A DNA stretch of 18,226 nt from Faucicola osloensis_C (GTDB lineage: Bacteria; Pseudomonadota; Gammaproteobacteria; Pseudomonadales; Moraxellaceae), in assembly GCA_019353055.1 (NCBI GenBank), contig JABAHL010000023.1, forward strand, positions 1 to 18,226, given 5' to 3'. A program made the translations under genes and the position numbers. Below the pieces are notes generated by a model. That model was not told the origin of the DNA. It saw only the letters and a program-made list of their open reading frames with translations, and made no database searches. This document shows positions 7,601 through 13,854 of this stretch, piece by piece; within the stretch, counting starts at the first letter, position 1; every line of letters starts with the position of its first letter.

Positions 7601-8009
7601 ACGTCACGATAGCCCCGTTTTTGCTTTTGTCTTTATGGGGTTGACCCACTTTACCGATAATGCCTTCTACTTTTTGCTCAATCGGCAATCCATGACAATC
7701 CCAACCCGGTACATACGGCGCGTCATAACCATCAAGCGTCTTGTATTTGACAATCATGTCTTTGAGCACTTTATTTACCACGTGACCCAAGTGAATCTGA
7801 CCGTTGGCATAGGGAGGGCCGTCATGCAATACATACTTTTCACGACCTTGACGAGCGCTACGAATTTGGGCATACACATCGTCAGCAAACCATTGTTGTA
7901 GCCATTTAGGTTCGCGTTTGGCAAGGTCGCCACGCATGGGAAATACGGTATCGGCAAGGTTTAGGGTATCTTTATAGTCGATTGACTGATTGTCAGTGTT
8001 GTCGGTCAT
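4626..8009 (-). CDS. ileS: Isoleucyl-tRNA synthetase with a GNAT domain inserted in the editing domain
   Basis: Charges tRNA-Ile with isoleucine and edits misactivated valine. At 1127 residues it is nearly 190 longer than E. coli IleRS (938). All hallmarks are present: HLGH (73-76, the HIGH box), TTTPWTLPAN (256-265) and GTGLVHTAPAHGVDDY (517-532) of the CP1 editing site, with H522 and D531 matching E. coli H333 and D342. Also seen are PDWCISRQRTWGVP (648-661), LDVWFDSGS (719-727), YLEGSDQHRGWF (746-757), KLSKS (789-793) and a C-terminal zinc site (C1090, C1093, C1110, C1113). The extra length is a RimJ/L-type acetyltransferase domain at about 291-457, spliced between the two editing motifs without disturbing the frame. 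The gene has its own sigma-70 promoter, overlaps lspA by 8 bases and lies downstream of ribF as in E. coli. The synthetase call is certain; the inserted domain's role is unknown. Confidence 0.97.
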   Translation of the reverse strand: MTDNTDNQSIDYKDTLNLADTVFPMRGDLAKREPKWLQQWFADDVYAQIRSARQGREKYVLHDGPPYANGQIHLGHVVNKVLKDMIVKYKTLDGYDAPYVPGWDCHGLPIEQKVEGIIGKVGQPHKDKSKNGAIVTSTEFRGACRDYAKSQIDLQMVDFKRLGVLGDWENPYLTMNFKQEADTVRALAEIYKNGHITRGMKPVNWCLDCGSALAEAEVEYEDKKSDAIYVGFDIVNREALAATKAIDGALQAVIWTTTPWTLPANQAITASSELEYSVVKVTFNKQAFAIPTTLDTPNYLLRRLTKDDKIALQASASDPLIWEMLPEKRHEPAVFEPYFKKALEQKAFAIVDKKTNDIIGTTRFYDDNVEESSIAIGYTFLTREYWGSGANAEIKSAMLSHAQPQRETIWFHVAPDNQRSAKALEKIGATYQKTADNGLGERLFYQMAGEKPQPKISHLIVAYNLVAHLMSVFNAKEYSVLATVKGDALTALKAQHPLIAERQVPIITGDHVTADSGTGLVHTAPAHGVDDYMVGQKFHLPTENPVAGNGVYLPEAKVFVGEHIYKAQPKIIETLKASDHLLKHDVITHSYPHCWRHKTPIIFRSTPQWFINMESQGLREQALTDIPKVVWTPSWGQNRIESMMHGRPDWCISRQRTWGVPIAFFIHKDTGNLHPNTAELMEKVAQVIEQGGVEAWFDAAAEDFIGDDTKEYQKSTDTLDVWFDSGSTNFAVLANRPDLANPADLYLEGSDQHRGWFQSSLLVSEAIYGRPPYKQVLTHGFTVDAKGYKLSKSKGNTKGFEPQELANKYGIDIVRLWVGSSDYRYEMAVSTEGFARTTDMYRRIRNTIRFLLANTDDFDPATDMVDASNLVSLDKYIVKRAEAVQADIRQSYTNMDFHQVCQAVVGFCSQDLGGFYLDIIKDRQYTTKANGEARRSAQTAIYHIAHALLRWIAPILSFTAQEAWEILKGPHTSNGYIFTEEWYEFPPVVLDDMSESDWQAILNVKETVNKAYEIARTDKVINANLSANVTVYAPDTIMASLNRLGDELKFVFISSQASVKPFAEKPSDVTYSDEDSQVAVVVKPATGEKCIRCWHIREDIGINPAHPEICGRCVENVEGQGEVRHYA
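6639..7139 (-). other. GNAT acetyltransferase domain embedded in IleRS (codons about 291-457)
   Basis: This stretch of ileS has no counterpart in canonical IleRS. It reads as a full RimJ/RimL-type (Acetyltransf_3) GNAT domain: an N-terminal YLLRRLTKDDK strand and helix (299-309), central strands AFAIVDKKTNDIIGTTRFYD (347-366), SIAIGYTFLTREYWGSGANAE (373-393) carrying the acetyl-CoA pyrophosphate loop with the G-x-G core, strand ETIWFHVAP (407-415), and motif B NQRSAKALEKIGATYQ (417-432). Flanking sequence is ordinary CP1: SSELEYSVVKVTF before and VAHLMSVFNAKEYSV after. The cofactor-binding residues look intact, so it could be active. Composition and codon style resemble the rest of the gene, which argues against a recent insertion or assembly join. 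The boundaries are by eye, good to about ten residues. Confidence 0.85.
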
Positions 8010-8064
8010 GTAACTCTCGGTATTCTATAAAAAAGTGCAAAAGGTAAAAAATTGATAACAGGGT

Positions 8065-8093
8065 ATTATATGTTAAAATTGGCAGATTGACAA
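8065..8093 (-). promoter_or_regulatory. Sigma-70 promoter of ileS
   Basis: On the minus strand TTGTCA (8093-8088) and TATAAT (8070-8065) are separated by exactly 17 bases, a near-consensus sigma-70 promoter. Transcription should begin near 8058, giving an untranslated leader of about 50 bases before the ileS ATG at 8009. It shows that ileS-lspA-fkpB can be transcribed separately from ribF. Confidence 0.8.
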
Positions 8094-8397
8094 AGCGTGG
8101 TTTGGCTTATCTCATGCTTGATTTTGGTAAGTTTGTCACAAAAAAATCTCCCTCACCAAAATAGCTATAAAACGCTAAAAATAGTTGGAAATGCTAAAAA
8201 TAGTTGGGGAAGGATACAATTTTCCATCAGGTTACAAGGGTTACATCACCTACCGTTAATGGCAAGTGGCAACGCCTAGGGTGGAGAAGTGCGGTTGGGG
8301 TATTTTTGCCCCTGCCGACTGAGAGAATTGGACTGGCTTGGGTAAGCCTAGAATGTTGCTTAGGAGTAGCGGAGTGGAGGCTGACACGCCAAAGTCA
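8094..8397. other. Intergenic stretch between ribF and ileS with structured repeats
   Basis: About 300 bases without a credible gene. It contains two copies of GCTAAAAATAGTTGG (8174-8188 and 8193-8207, 19-base period). Further on is a GC-richer tract (about 8250-8397) with two hairpins: GGGG/CCCC within flanking CGG/CCG (8292-8317) and GGCTT-GGGT-AAGCC (8335-8348). No T-run terminator follows the hairpins on either strand. The short open frames across it have no recognisable product or ribosome binding site. It could hold a small RNA, a dispersed repeat, or the 3' untranslated region of ribF; the sequence alone does not decide. Confidence 0.4.
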
Positions 8398-9417
8398 TTA
8401 AGGGATTGATTTCGCAAAAGCTTGCTGCTCACGCCAGTCAAGTAAATCCACCACGTCTTGGGCAATGCCTTGTTTTAACGCGTCAAGGCTTGGATAATTA
8501 ATTTCCCCATGCAAAAAATGCAAAAACGTCACCGTCAGTTCTTTGCCGTACAAATCTCCATCAAACTTTGGAAAATTGACTTCCAGTCGCCATTCTACCC
8601 CATACTTATTTTTTAGCGCAGGGCGAGTACCCACATTGCAGGCGCCAAACAAACTGCCTTTGGTGAGTCCTTGCACGCCAGTTTGAGTATTTTTCCCCAG
8701 TGTTGATAAATCTGTGCCATCGGTAGCGGTCACCGATACTGCAAAAATCCCATGCAGGGCAGGCTTGATGCGGTTTAGCGCAATATTGGCGGTGGGAAAA
8801 TCAAGGGTGCGACCGATTTTATCGCCATGTTCCACCATGCCAGTAATCGCATAATCTCGCCCTAGCAGATGCTTTGCGGTTGCCAAGTCCCCTTGTTGCA
8901 AACAGTCTCGAATGCGGGTTGAGCTGACACGCTCATCTTGATGCGCATGGTCGGTCACGGTATGCAAAATTTGTACAGGCAAGCCAAACGCACGCAAAAA
9001 CTCACTATCGCCAGCGCGGTCATGCCCAAAGCGAAAATCATCCCCCAATACCAGATGCTTTACGTTTAACTTGACCAACATTTTAGCAAAATCGTGTGCC
9101 GATAAATTCCGAAAGTCATTATCAAAATTTGCCACAATCAAGCTATCAATACTATGTTCAGCAATCAATTGGGTTTTTTCTGCCAAATTGGTGAGCCTTG
9201 CAGGGGCGGTTTGCGGGCTAAAAAACTCACGTGATTGTGGTTCAAATATCATCACCATGCTGGCAAGTTGCTGAGATTTTGCCAAAGATTTGGCTTTATC
9301 CAGCATCGCTTGGTGACCCAAATGCACCCCATCAAAATTACCAATCGTCAGTACTGAATCAGGTAATAGAGTTGGACTTTTTAGCCAGTCAGATAAATCA
9401 ATCACGTTCATAGGCAT
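8398..9417 (-). CDS. ribF: Bifunctional riboflavin kinase / FAD synthetase
   Basis: Makes FMN from riboflavin and FAD from FMN in the cytosol. The N-terminal FAD synthetase domain shows LTIGNFDGVHLGH (23-35, with the HxGH nucleotidyltransferase motif at 32-35), VLGDDFRFGHDRAGD (123-137) and SSTRIRDCLQQGD (165-177). The C-terminal flavokinase domain shows GDKIGRTLDFPTANI (198-212) and CNVGTRPALKN (260-270), with the putative catalytic glutamate in WRLEVNF (about 279). Length is 339 residues against 313 in E. coli; part of the difference is a loop at about 231-256. The start at 9417 is uncertain because a second ATG lies two codons in (9411) and no clear ribosome site precedes either. It lies upstream of ileS as in E. 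coli, but with a 388-base gap and a separate ileS promoter. TATAAT on the minus strand (9451-9446) may be its -10. Confidence 0.95.
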   Translation of the reverse strand: MPMNVIDLSDWLKSPTLLPDSVLTIGNFDGVHLGHQAMLDKAKSLAKSQQLASMVMIFEPQSREFFSPQTAPARLTNLAEKTQLIAEHSIDSLIVANFDNDFRNLSAHDFAKMLVKLNVKHLVLGDDFRFGHDRAGDSEFLRAFGLPVQILHTVTDHAHQDERVSSTRIRDCLQQGDLATAKHLLGRDYAITGMVEHGDKIGRTLDFPTANIALNRIKPALHGIFAVSVTATDGTDLSTLGKNTQTGVQGLTKGSLFGACNVGTRPALKNKYGVEWRLEVNFPKFDGDLYGKELTVTFLHFLHGEINYPSLDALKQGIAQDVVDLLDWREQQAFAKSIP

Positions 9418-9536
9418 CGCAAACTATCAATTTTATGAAATCACTTATTATAAAGTAAAAATGTTGTTAACATACGCGCTAATAAAATTTTTCGGCAAAT
9501 TTTAGCCGCATTTTTTGGTTCAATTTTGGAGTCGCT

Positions 9537-10073
9537 ATGTCTGCAGCGCATCACAACCTTAGTATTCGCCTAGCTACGATTGATGATTTACCGCGCATCG
9601 TTGAAATTTATAACCAAAGTATCGCAGGTAAGCAAGCCACGGCAGATTTACAGCCTGTGAGCGTGGCAGATAGGCAAGCGTGGTTTGACGCTCATACAGG
9701 CAATCGTCCGTTGGTGGTTGCCCAAACTAGCTGCGAAACTAGCTCTCAAACTAGCTTAGGTGAAATAGTCGGTTGGGGCAGTTTGTCTGATTTATACGCA
9801 CGTCCTGCCTATCATATCAGTACTGAAATCAGTATCTATGTGGCAGATGAAGCCAAAGGGCAAGGCGTGGGCAAGGCGTTGGTCAATTATCTAATCGAAG
9901 TTGCGCCAAGTTGTGGCGTGCAGCAAGTGGTTGCGCTCATTTTTGCCCATAACACACCGAGCCTTGCGATGTTTAGTAAGCTAGGATTTGAGACATGGGG
10001 CAAGTTTAAGCAAGTTTGCGATATGAAAGGCTTTATTGCTGATGTGGTGATTTTGGGAAAAAGTGTAGATTAG
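9537..10073 (+). CDS. GNAT N-acyltransferase, phosphinothricin/amino-acid acetyltransferase type
   Basis: 178 residues, close in layout to the PAT/MnaT group that acetylates the amino group of small amino-acid-like substrates such as methionine sulfone or phosphinothricin. Key parts are IRLATIDDLPRIVEIYNQSI (10-29), GWGSLSDLYARPAYHISTEISIYVADEAKGQGVGKAL (79-115; acetyl-CoA loop GQGVGKAL) and ALIFAHNTPSLAMFSKLGF (133-151), the usual motif B. Ribosome binding is by TTGGAG at about 9524-9529. An odd feature is three tandem 12-base units at 9724-9756, each containing AAACTAGCT and encoding (Q/E)TSx, in the loop before the central strand. This expands a surface loop. The gene is divergent from ribF and ends at a shared terminator. 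Substrate is not determined. Confidence 0.87.
   Translation: MSAAHHNLSIRLATIDDLPRIVEIYNQSIAGKQATADLQPVSVADRQAWFDAHTGNRPLVVAQTSCETSSQTSLGEIVGWGSLSDLYARPAYHISTEISIYVADEAKGQGVGKALVNYLIEVAPSCGVQQVVALIFAHNTPSLAMFSKLGFETWGKFKQVCDMKGFIADVVILGKSVD
9724..9756 (+). repeat. Three tandem 12-bp units inside the GNAT gene
   Basis: AAACTAGCT occurs at 9724-9732, 9736-9744 and 9748-9756, a 12-base period that keeps the reading frame and encodes repeated (Q/E)TSx. Such in-frame short repeats can change copy number by slippage. Confidence 0.85.
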
Positions 10074-10075
10074 AT

Positions 10076-10102
10076 AAAAAAGGCTCAATATGAGCCTTTT
10101 TT
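10076..10102. terminator. Bidirectional terminator between the GNAT gene and pilU
   Basis: An A tract (10076-10081), GGCTCA (10082-10087), a 3-base loop, TGAGCC (10091-10096) and T6 (10097-10102). It follows the GNAT stop by two bases and lies 41 bases downstream of the pilU stop on the opposite strand, so it can serve both genes. Confidence 0.9.
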
Positions 10103-10143
10103 GTGTTACACAGGGAATGTGATTATAAGACGATAGCCTGTTG

Positions 10144-11295
10144 TTAGAACATTGTGTTCTCATTTGCGGCGCTATTATCGTCAGATTGCAGGGAGAAATT
10201 TAGTTCATTTTCATCAATTTTATGGGCTGATTTACTTTCAAGCTTAATAAGTAGGCGTAAATCATTGGGTGAGTCAGCGTGTTTGATGGCATCGCGGTAA
10301 GTGATTTCGCCATTTTCATACAAATCAAACAACGCTTGGTCAAAGGTTTGCATGCCAAGTTCACGAGAGCGTTTCATGACGGGCTTAATTTCGTGGATTT
10401 CCCCTTTACGGATGTAATCCCCAATCAGTTGCGAATTGAGCAAAATTTCAATCGCAGCGCGGCGACCTTTGCCATCAGGGGTGGCAATCAATTGCTGCGC
10501 CACAATGGCGCGAAGGTTTAATGACAAATCCATCAAAATCTGCTCATGATGTTCTGCATCAAAAAAGTGAATAATACGGTCAATCGCTTGGTTGGCGTTG
10601 TTGGCGTGGAGGGTGGCAAACACCAAGTGTCCTGTTTCGGCATATTGAATGGCATAATCCATGGTTTCGCGGGTACGAATCTCGCCAATCAAAATCACAT
10701 CGGGCGCTTGACGCAGGGTGTTTTTTAATCCTGCTTCAAATGATTTGGTATCAATGCCAACTTCGCGTTGGGTGATGATACAGCCTTTATGCTCATGGAC
10801 GTATTCAATCGGGTCTTCAATGGTGATAATATGACCGCGCGAATTCTCGTTGCGATACCCCATCATAGCCGCCAGCGTGGTAGATTTACCCGTACCCGTC
10901 GCACCAACTAGTAGCACGATACCACGTTTTTTCATGGCAATTTCATTCAAAATCGGCGGTAGGTTGAGCTGCTCTACCGTCGGAATTTTGGTTTCAATTT
11001 TACGTAGTACCATGCCCGCACAGTCTTTTTGGACAAAGGCAGAGACACGAAAGCGGGCGTTTTGGTGTTTGTCACTAATGGCAAACTGGCATTCGAGGGT
11101 TTCGTCAAATTCTTTGATTTGACTAGGCGTCATCACGCTTTTGACCAGCGTCATCGATTGCTCTGGGGTCAGTGCTGACTTGGTGACTGGCATGATAGTA
11201 CCATTGACTTTCATTGATGGTGGCGCATCGGCGGTGATAAAAAGGTCAGAGCCGTTTTTTTGTATCATTAGCTGCAGTAATTTATCAAAATCCAT
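10144..11295 (-). CDS. pilU: Type IV pilus retraction ATPase accessory motor PilU
   Basis: 383 residues of the PilT/PilU hexameric ATPase family, acting at the cytoplasmic base of the type IV pilus to aid retraction. Motifs: GATGTGKS Walker A (131-138), IITIEDPIEYVHE Asp box (156-168), DVILIGEIRTRET Walker B (199-211) and TGHLVFATLH His box (221-230). The beginning, MDFDKLLQLMIQKNGSDLFI, is typical of PilU. It lacks the AIRNLIRE motif of PilT and instead has a longer acidic, Asn-rich tail (about 355-383), both PilU features. It lies 89 bases downstream of pilT in the same direction, the order seen in Pseudomonas and Acinetobacter. Retraction drives twitching and natural transformation in those relatives. 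No strong ribosome site is seen upstream of the ATG. Confidence 0.93.
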   Translation of the reverse strand: MDFDKLLQLMIQKNGSDLFITADAPPSMKVNGTIMPVTKSALTPEQSMTLVKSVMTPSQIKEFDETLECQFAISDKHQNARFRVSAFVQKDCAGMVLRKIETKIPTVEQLNLPPILNEIAMKKRGIVLLVGATGTGKSTTLAAMMGYRNENSRGHIITIEDPIEYVHEHKGCIITQREVGIDTKSFEAGLKNTLRQAPDVILIGEIRTRETMDYAIQYAETGHLVFATLHANNANQAIDRIIHFFDAEHHEQILMDLSLNLRAIVAQQLIATPDGKGRRAAIEILLNSQLIGDYIRKGEIHEIKPVMKRSRELGMQTFDQALFDLYENGEITYRDAIKHADSPNDLRLLIKLESKSAHKIDENELNFSLQSDDNSAANENTMF

Positions 11296-11313
11296 AACAG
11301 GTATCTCGCATTG

Positions 11314-11376
11314 GTTCTATAAATTTTTAGAAACCGTGTCTTGATAAACATTGTTTCTATAAGATAGTTTCTATAA
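11314..11376. repeat. Short direct repeats between pilT and pilU
   Basis: GTTTCTATAA occurs at 11353-11362 and 11367-11376 (14-base period), and a GTTCTATAA variant at 11314-11322. The first is also part of an imperfect hairpin with TAGAAACC just downstream. The repeats fill most of the 89-base pilT-pilU gap; function unknown. Confidence 0.6.
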
Positions 11377-11384
11377 AACAGTGA

Positions 11385-12434
11385 TTACATAAAGCTTTCC
11401 GGTTGTTTGGCATATTGGCGCGCTGATTCTTTGCTAATCACGCCTTTATTGACCAGTTCGCGAAGACTTTGATCAAGTGTGGTCATACCATCACCTGCAC
11501 TGGTTTGGATGGCAGAGTACATTTGGGCGACTTTGTTTTCACGAATCAAGTTACGAATCGCAGGCGTACCAATCATGATTTCATGCGCGGCGACACGGCC
11601 ACCGGTTTGGCGTTTGAGTAGCGATTGCGAGATAACCGCTTGTAGCGACTCAGATAACATCGCACGAATCATGTCTTTTTCTGCGGCGGGAAACACGTCG
11701 ACCACACGGTCAATGGTTTTGGCAGCAGATGAGGTATGCAATGTCCCAAATACCAAGTGCCCTGTTTCAGCAGCCGTCAATGCCAAGCGGATGGTCTCAA
11801 GGTCACGCATCTCACCGACCAAAATAACATCGGGGTCTTCACGTAGGGCAGAGCGCAGCGCGGCGTCAAAGCTTAAGGTATCACGGTGGACTTCCCGTTG
11901 GTTGATGAGGGATTTTTTTGATTGATGCACAAATTCAATCGGATCTTCGATGGTTAAGATATGTTCTTTGCGGGTTTCATTGATATAGTTAATCATCGCC
12001 GCAAGGGTGGTTGACTTACCCGAACCTGTTGGACCGGTGACCAGTACCACGCCGCGTTTGTAATTAGAGATTTTCTCAAAAATCGGCCCCATACCCAGCT
12101 GTTCCATCGTCAAGACCTCAGACGGAATGGTACGAAATACCGCACCTGCGCCACGGTTTTGGTTAAAAGCATTGACACGAAAACGCGCCACATTGGGAAT
12201 TTCAAACGAAAAATCGGTTTCAAAAAACTCTTCATAATCGGCACGTTGTTTGTCGTTCATGATGTCATAAATCAAACTATGCACTTTTTGGTGATCGAGC
12301 GGCGGCATGTTGATTTTGGTGATTTCACCATCGACCCGAATCATCGGCGGTAAGCCTGCTGAAATGTGTAAGTCAGAGGCTTTATTTTTGAATGCAAAAC
12401 GCAATAAATCGTCAATCGATAATTCCTTTGCCAT
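11385..12434 (-). CDS. pilT: Type IV pilus retraction ATPase PilT
   Basis: The main motor that depolymerises type IV pili to power twitching and DNA uptake. I start it at 12434 (MAKELSIDDLLRFA, 349 residues): AGGA lies 9 bases upstream and the N-terminus then matches PilT exactly. The open frame runs on to 12563, but those 43 residues are a low-complexity Phe/Leu stretch from the leader. Motifs: ASDLHISAGLPPMIRVDG (19-36), GPTGSGKS Walker A (134-141), ILTIEDPIEFVH Asp box (159-170), DVILVGEMRDLET Walker B (202-214), TGHLVFGTLHT His box (224-234) and AIRNLIRE (292-299), which is required for retraction in studied PilT proteins. It is divergent from a YggS-type gene and followed by pilU, a conserved arrangement in pseudomonads and Moraxellaceae. 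Confidence 0.95.
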   Translation of the reverse strand: MAKELSIDDLLRFAFKNKASDLHISAGLPPMIRVDGEITKINMPPLDHQKVHSLIYDIMNDKQRADYEEFFETDFSFEIPNVARFRVNAFNQNRGAGAVFRTIPSEVLTMEQLGMGPIFEKISNYKRGVVLVTGPTGSGKSTTLAAMINYINETRKEHILTIEDPIEFVHQSKKSLINQREVHRDTLSFDAALRSALREDPDVILVGEMRDLETIRLALTAAETGHLVFGTLHTSSAAKTIDRVVDVFPAAEKDMIRAMLSESLQAVISQSLLKRQTGGRVAAHEIMIGTPAIRNLIRENKVAQMYSAIQTSAGDGMTTLDQSLRELVNKGVISKESARQYAKQPESFM

Positions 12435-12703
12435 GATAGCGAATCCTACAGGTGGGTAATGAAAATACAAAAGCAGCAATAGAAAAAAGCAGCGGGAAAA
12501 AAAGATAGCTATACTATAATCATCCGTCCACAAAAAAAACAGAAAAAACTGACTAGGGGTCATAGTTTTTTGTTGATTTTAGCTTATGTTAAACTCAATT
12601 GGAAAATTGGGGACACAAGTGCAAAAAAAGCCAAAAACTTCACCCTAACTCGTTAGCCATCAAGCCAGTCTACTATCACCACTATCAACAGGAAAAGTTA
12701 ACC

Positions 12704-13429
12704 ATGCAAACATTCGACGCACAGCAGCCATCGGCGACAATCGCAACAGACGCTGAAAACCAAGCCTTGATAGCGCGTTGGCAACAGGTGAAAAGTGACG
12801 TTGCTAGGCTCAATCCAACTGTCAAACTGCTTGCGGTATCCAAAACCAAACCCAACTGGATGATTCGCACGCTAGCGCAGCAAGGTCAGCAAGATTTTGG
12901 TGAAAACTATGTGCAAGAAGCGGTGACAAAAATCGCCGCACTCAAAGACGTTACTGCCAACGAGCAGCCATTGGTGTGGCATTATATCGGTCATATCCAG
13001 CGCAACAAAACCAAAGAGTTGGCAGCGCATTTTGATTGGGTGCATGGGGTGGATCGCTTAATTATTGCTCAGCGTCTCAACGAGCGAAGGGGTGAACACC
13101 TTCCGCCACTCAATATCTGTATCGAAGTCAATATTGATGATGAAGCCAGTAAATCAGGCTGCCAGCCAGACCAGTTACCCGAATTGGTGACAGAGATTAG
13201 CCAATTACCCAATTTGCAATTACGCGGACTGATGATTATCCCTGCCAAAAATTCCGCGTCTGCCTTTATCAAAACCCAACAGCTTTTTGAGCAAAACAAG
13301 CGCTATCATGCACATCCTGAGCAGTGGGATACTTTGTCAATGGGCATGAGCGGCGACATTGAGCAAGCCATTACCGCGGGTGCCACCATCGTTCGTATTG
13401 GCACCGCCATTTTTGGGGAGAGAGACTAG
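12704..13429 (+). CDS. PLP-binding pyridoxal phosphate homeostasis protein, YggS/PROSC family
   Basis: 241 residues with the fold-type III alanine racemase-like barrel that binds pyridoxal 5'-phosphate without known catalysis and buffers cellular PLP. I choose 12704 (MQTFDAQQ) because AGGAAA lies at 12690-12695, 8 bases upstream; the frame is open to an ATG at 12599 but that extension has no family resemblance. The PLP lysine should be K47 in LLAVSKTKP (42-50). Other motifs are DFGENYVQEA, WHYIGHIQRNK, CIEVNIDDEASKSG, LRGLMIIP, and the phosphate-binding LSMGMSGDIEQAI and VRIGTAIFGER near the C-terminus. It is divergent from pilT, a conserved neighbourhood in gammaproteobacteria (yggS in E. 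coli, next to pilT in Pseudomonas). A clear terminator follows. Confidence 0.93.
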   Translation: MQTFDAQQPSATIATDAENQALIARWQQVKSDVARLNPTVKLLAVSKTKPNWMIRTLAQQGQQDFGENYVQEAVTKIAALKDVTANEQPLVWHYIGHIQRNKTKELAAHFDWVHGVDRLIIAQRLNERRGEHLPPLNICIEVNIDDEASKSGCQPDQLPELVTEISQLPNLQLRGLMIIPAKNSASAFIKTQQLFEQNKRYHAHPEQWDTLSMGMSGDIEQAITAGATIVRIGTAIFGERD

Positions 13430-13493
13430 CGCGAATGACGGGGTAAAAGGACAGTAATTTAACAAATTATAGCCGTTTTTGCTCAACTATTAG

Positions 13494-13527
13494 GCAGGGT
13501 CAGTTACACATTGACCCTGCTTTTTTT
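13494..13527 (+). terminator. Rho-independent terminator after the yggS-type gene
   Basis: GCAGGGTCA (13494-13502) pairs perfectly with TGACCCTGC (13512-13520) around a 9-base loop, followed by seven T residues. It lies 64 bases past the stop codon. Confidence 0.92.
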
Positions 13528-13619
13528 ACATTACACCAAAATAAATACGAAGTAATAGACGGTTATTTAAGCCAATGTTGTGTTAAATCAACGCTTTTAT
13601 TACCCAATTATTGCTGTAC

Positions 13620-13656
13620 GCTTTCTATAAGCTTTCTGTAAGCAAATTAGCTTACA
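13620..13656. promoter_or_regulatory. Palindrome and tandem 11-mer upstream of the NlpC/P60 gene
   Basis: TGTAAGC (13637-13643) and GCTTACA (13650-13656) form a perfect 7-bp inverted repeat with a 6-base centre, the size of a dimeric repressor site. Its left part also belongs to a tandem pair, GCTTTCTATAA (13620-13630) and GCTTTCTGTAA (13631-13641). It lies about 80-90 bases upstream of the likely promoter. No T-run follows, so it is not a terminator. I cannot name the regulator. Confidence 0.4.
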
Positions 13657-13726
13657 TTGTAATATTTTTTAACATTTTATGGAAAAAAGATATCCACATC
13701 CAAAAAACTTTATTGGTATGATGGCG

Positions 13727-13754
13727 TTGTTTTACAGAATGTAACCAATACAAT
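13727..13754 (+). promoter_or_regulatory. Probable sigma-70 promoter of the NlpC/P60 gene
   Basis: TTGTTT (13727-13732) and TACAAT (13749-13754) with 16-base spacing. Initiation near 13761 would place the whole 14-bp inverted repeat (13766-13832) in the transcribed leader. An alternative is the extended -10 at 13714-13722 (TTGGTATGAT context). Confidence 0.45.
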
Positions 13755-13765
13755 AGTTATGTAAT

Positions 13766-13832
13766 TTTTATCCGTATATCAACTTTTTAGCTTTTAGCAA
13801 TCAATTTTGATATAGCCCATATACGGATAAAA
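13766..13832 (+). promoter_or_regulatory. Long inverted repeat in the leader of the NlpC/P60 gene
   Basis: TTTTATCCGTATAT (13766-13779) is the exact reverse complement of ATATACGGATAAAA (13819-13832), a perfect 14-bp pairing around 39 bases. A second pairing, TATATCAA (13775-13782) with TTGATATA (13807-13814), overlaps the left arm and would compete with it. The right arm ends 22 bases before the ATG. Either a structured 5' leader that could switch between two folds, or two inverted operator half-sites. No known riboswitch class is recognised. Confidence 0.55.
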
Positions 13833-13854
13833 GTTCTGAACGGATTAAAGCCCT

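Noticed and set aside
8256..8465. Minus-strand open frame of 69 codons over the end of ribF and the gap
   Set aside because: It starts inside ribF in another frame, has no ribosome site and no recognisable product.
9461..9473. ATGTT-GTT-AACAT short palindrome between ribF and the GNAT gene
   Set aside because: Only 5-bp arms in AT-rich sequence, expected by chance; not enough to call an operator.
11479..11925. 148-codon plus-strand open frame opposite pilT
   Set aside because: Antisense shadow of the highly conserved PilT gene, rich in Ser/Arg as such shadows are.
12435..12563. 43-residue Phe/Leu-rich N-terminal extension of PilT that could look like a membrane anchor
   Set aside because: PilT is a soluble hexamer starting at MAKELSIDDLL; the extension comes from T-rich leader DNA and the 12434 start has an AGGA site.
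12599..12703. Longer start for the yggS-type protein
   Set aside because: No family similarity in the extra 35 residues and a good AGGAAA site precedes the ATG at 12704.
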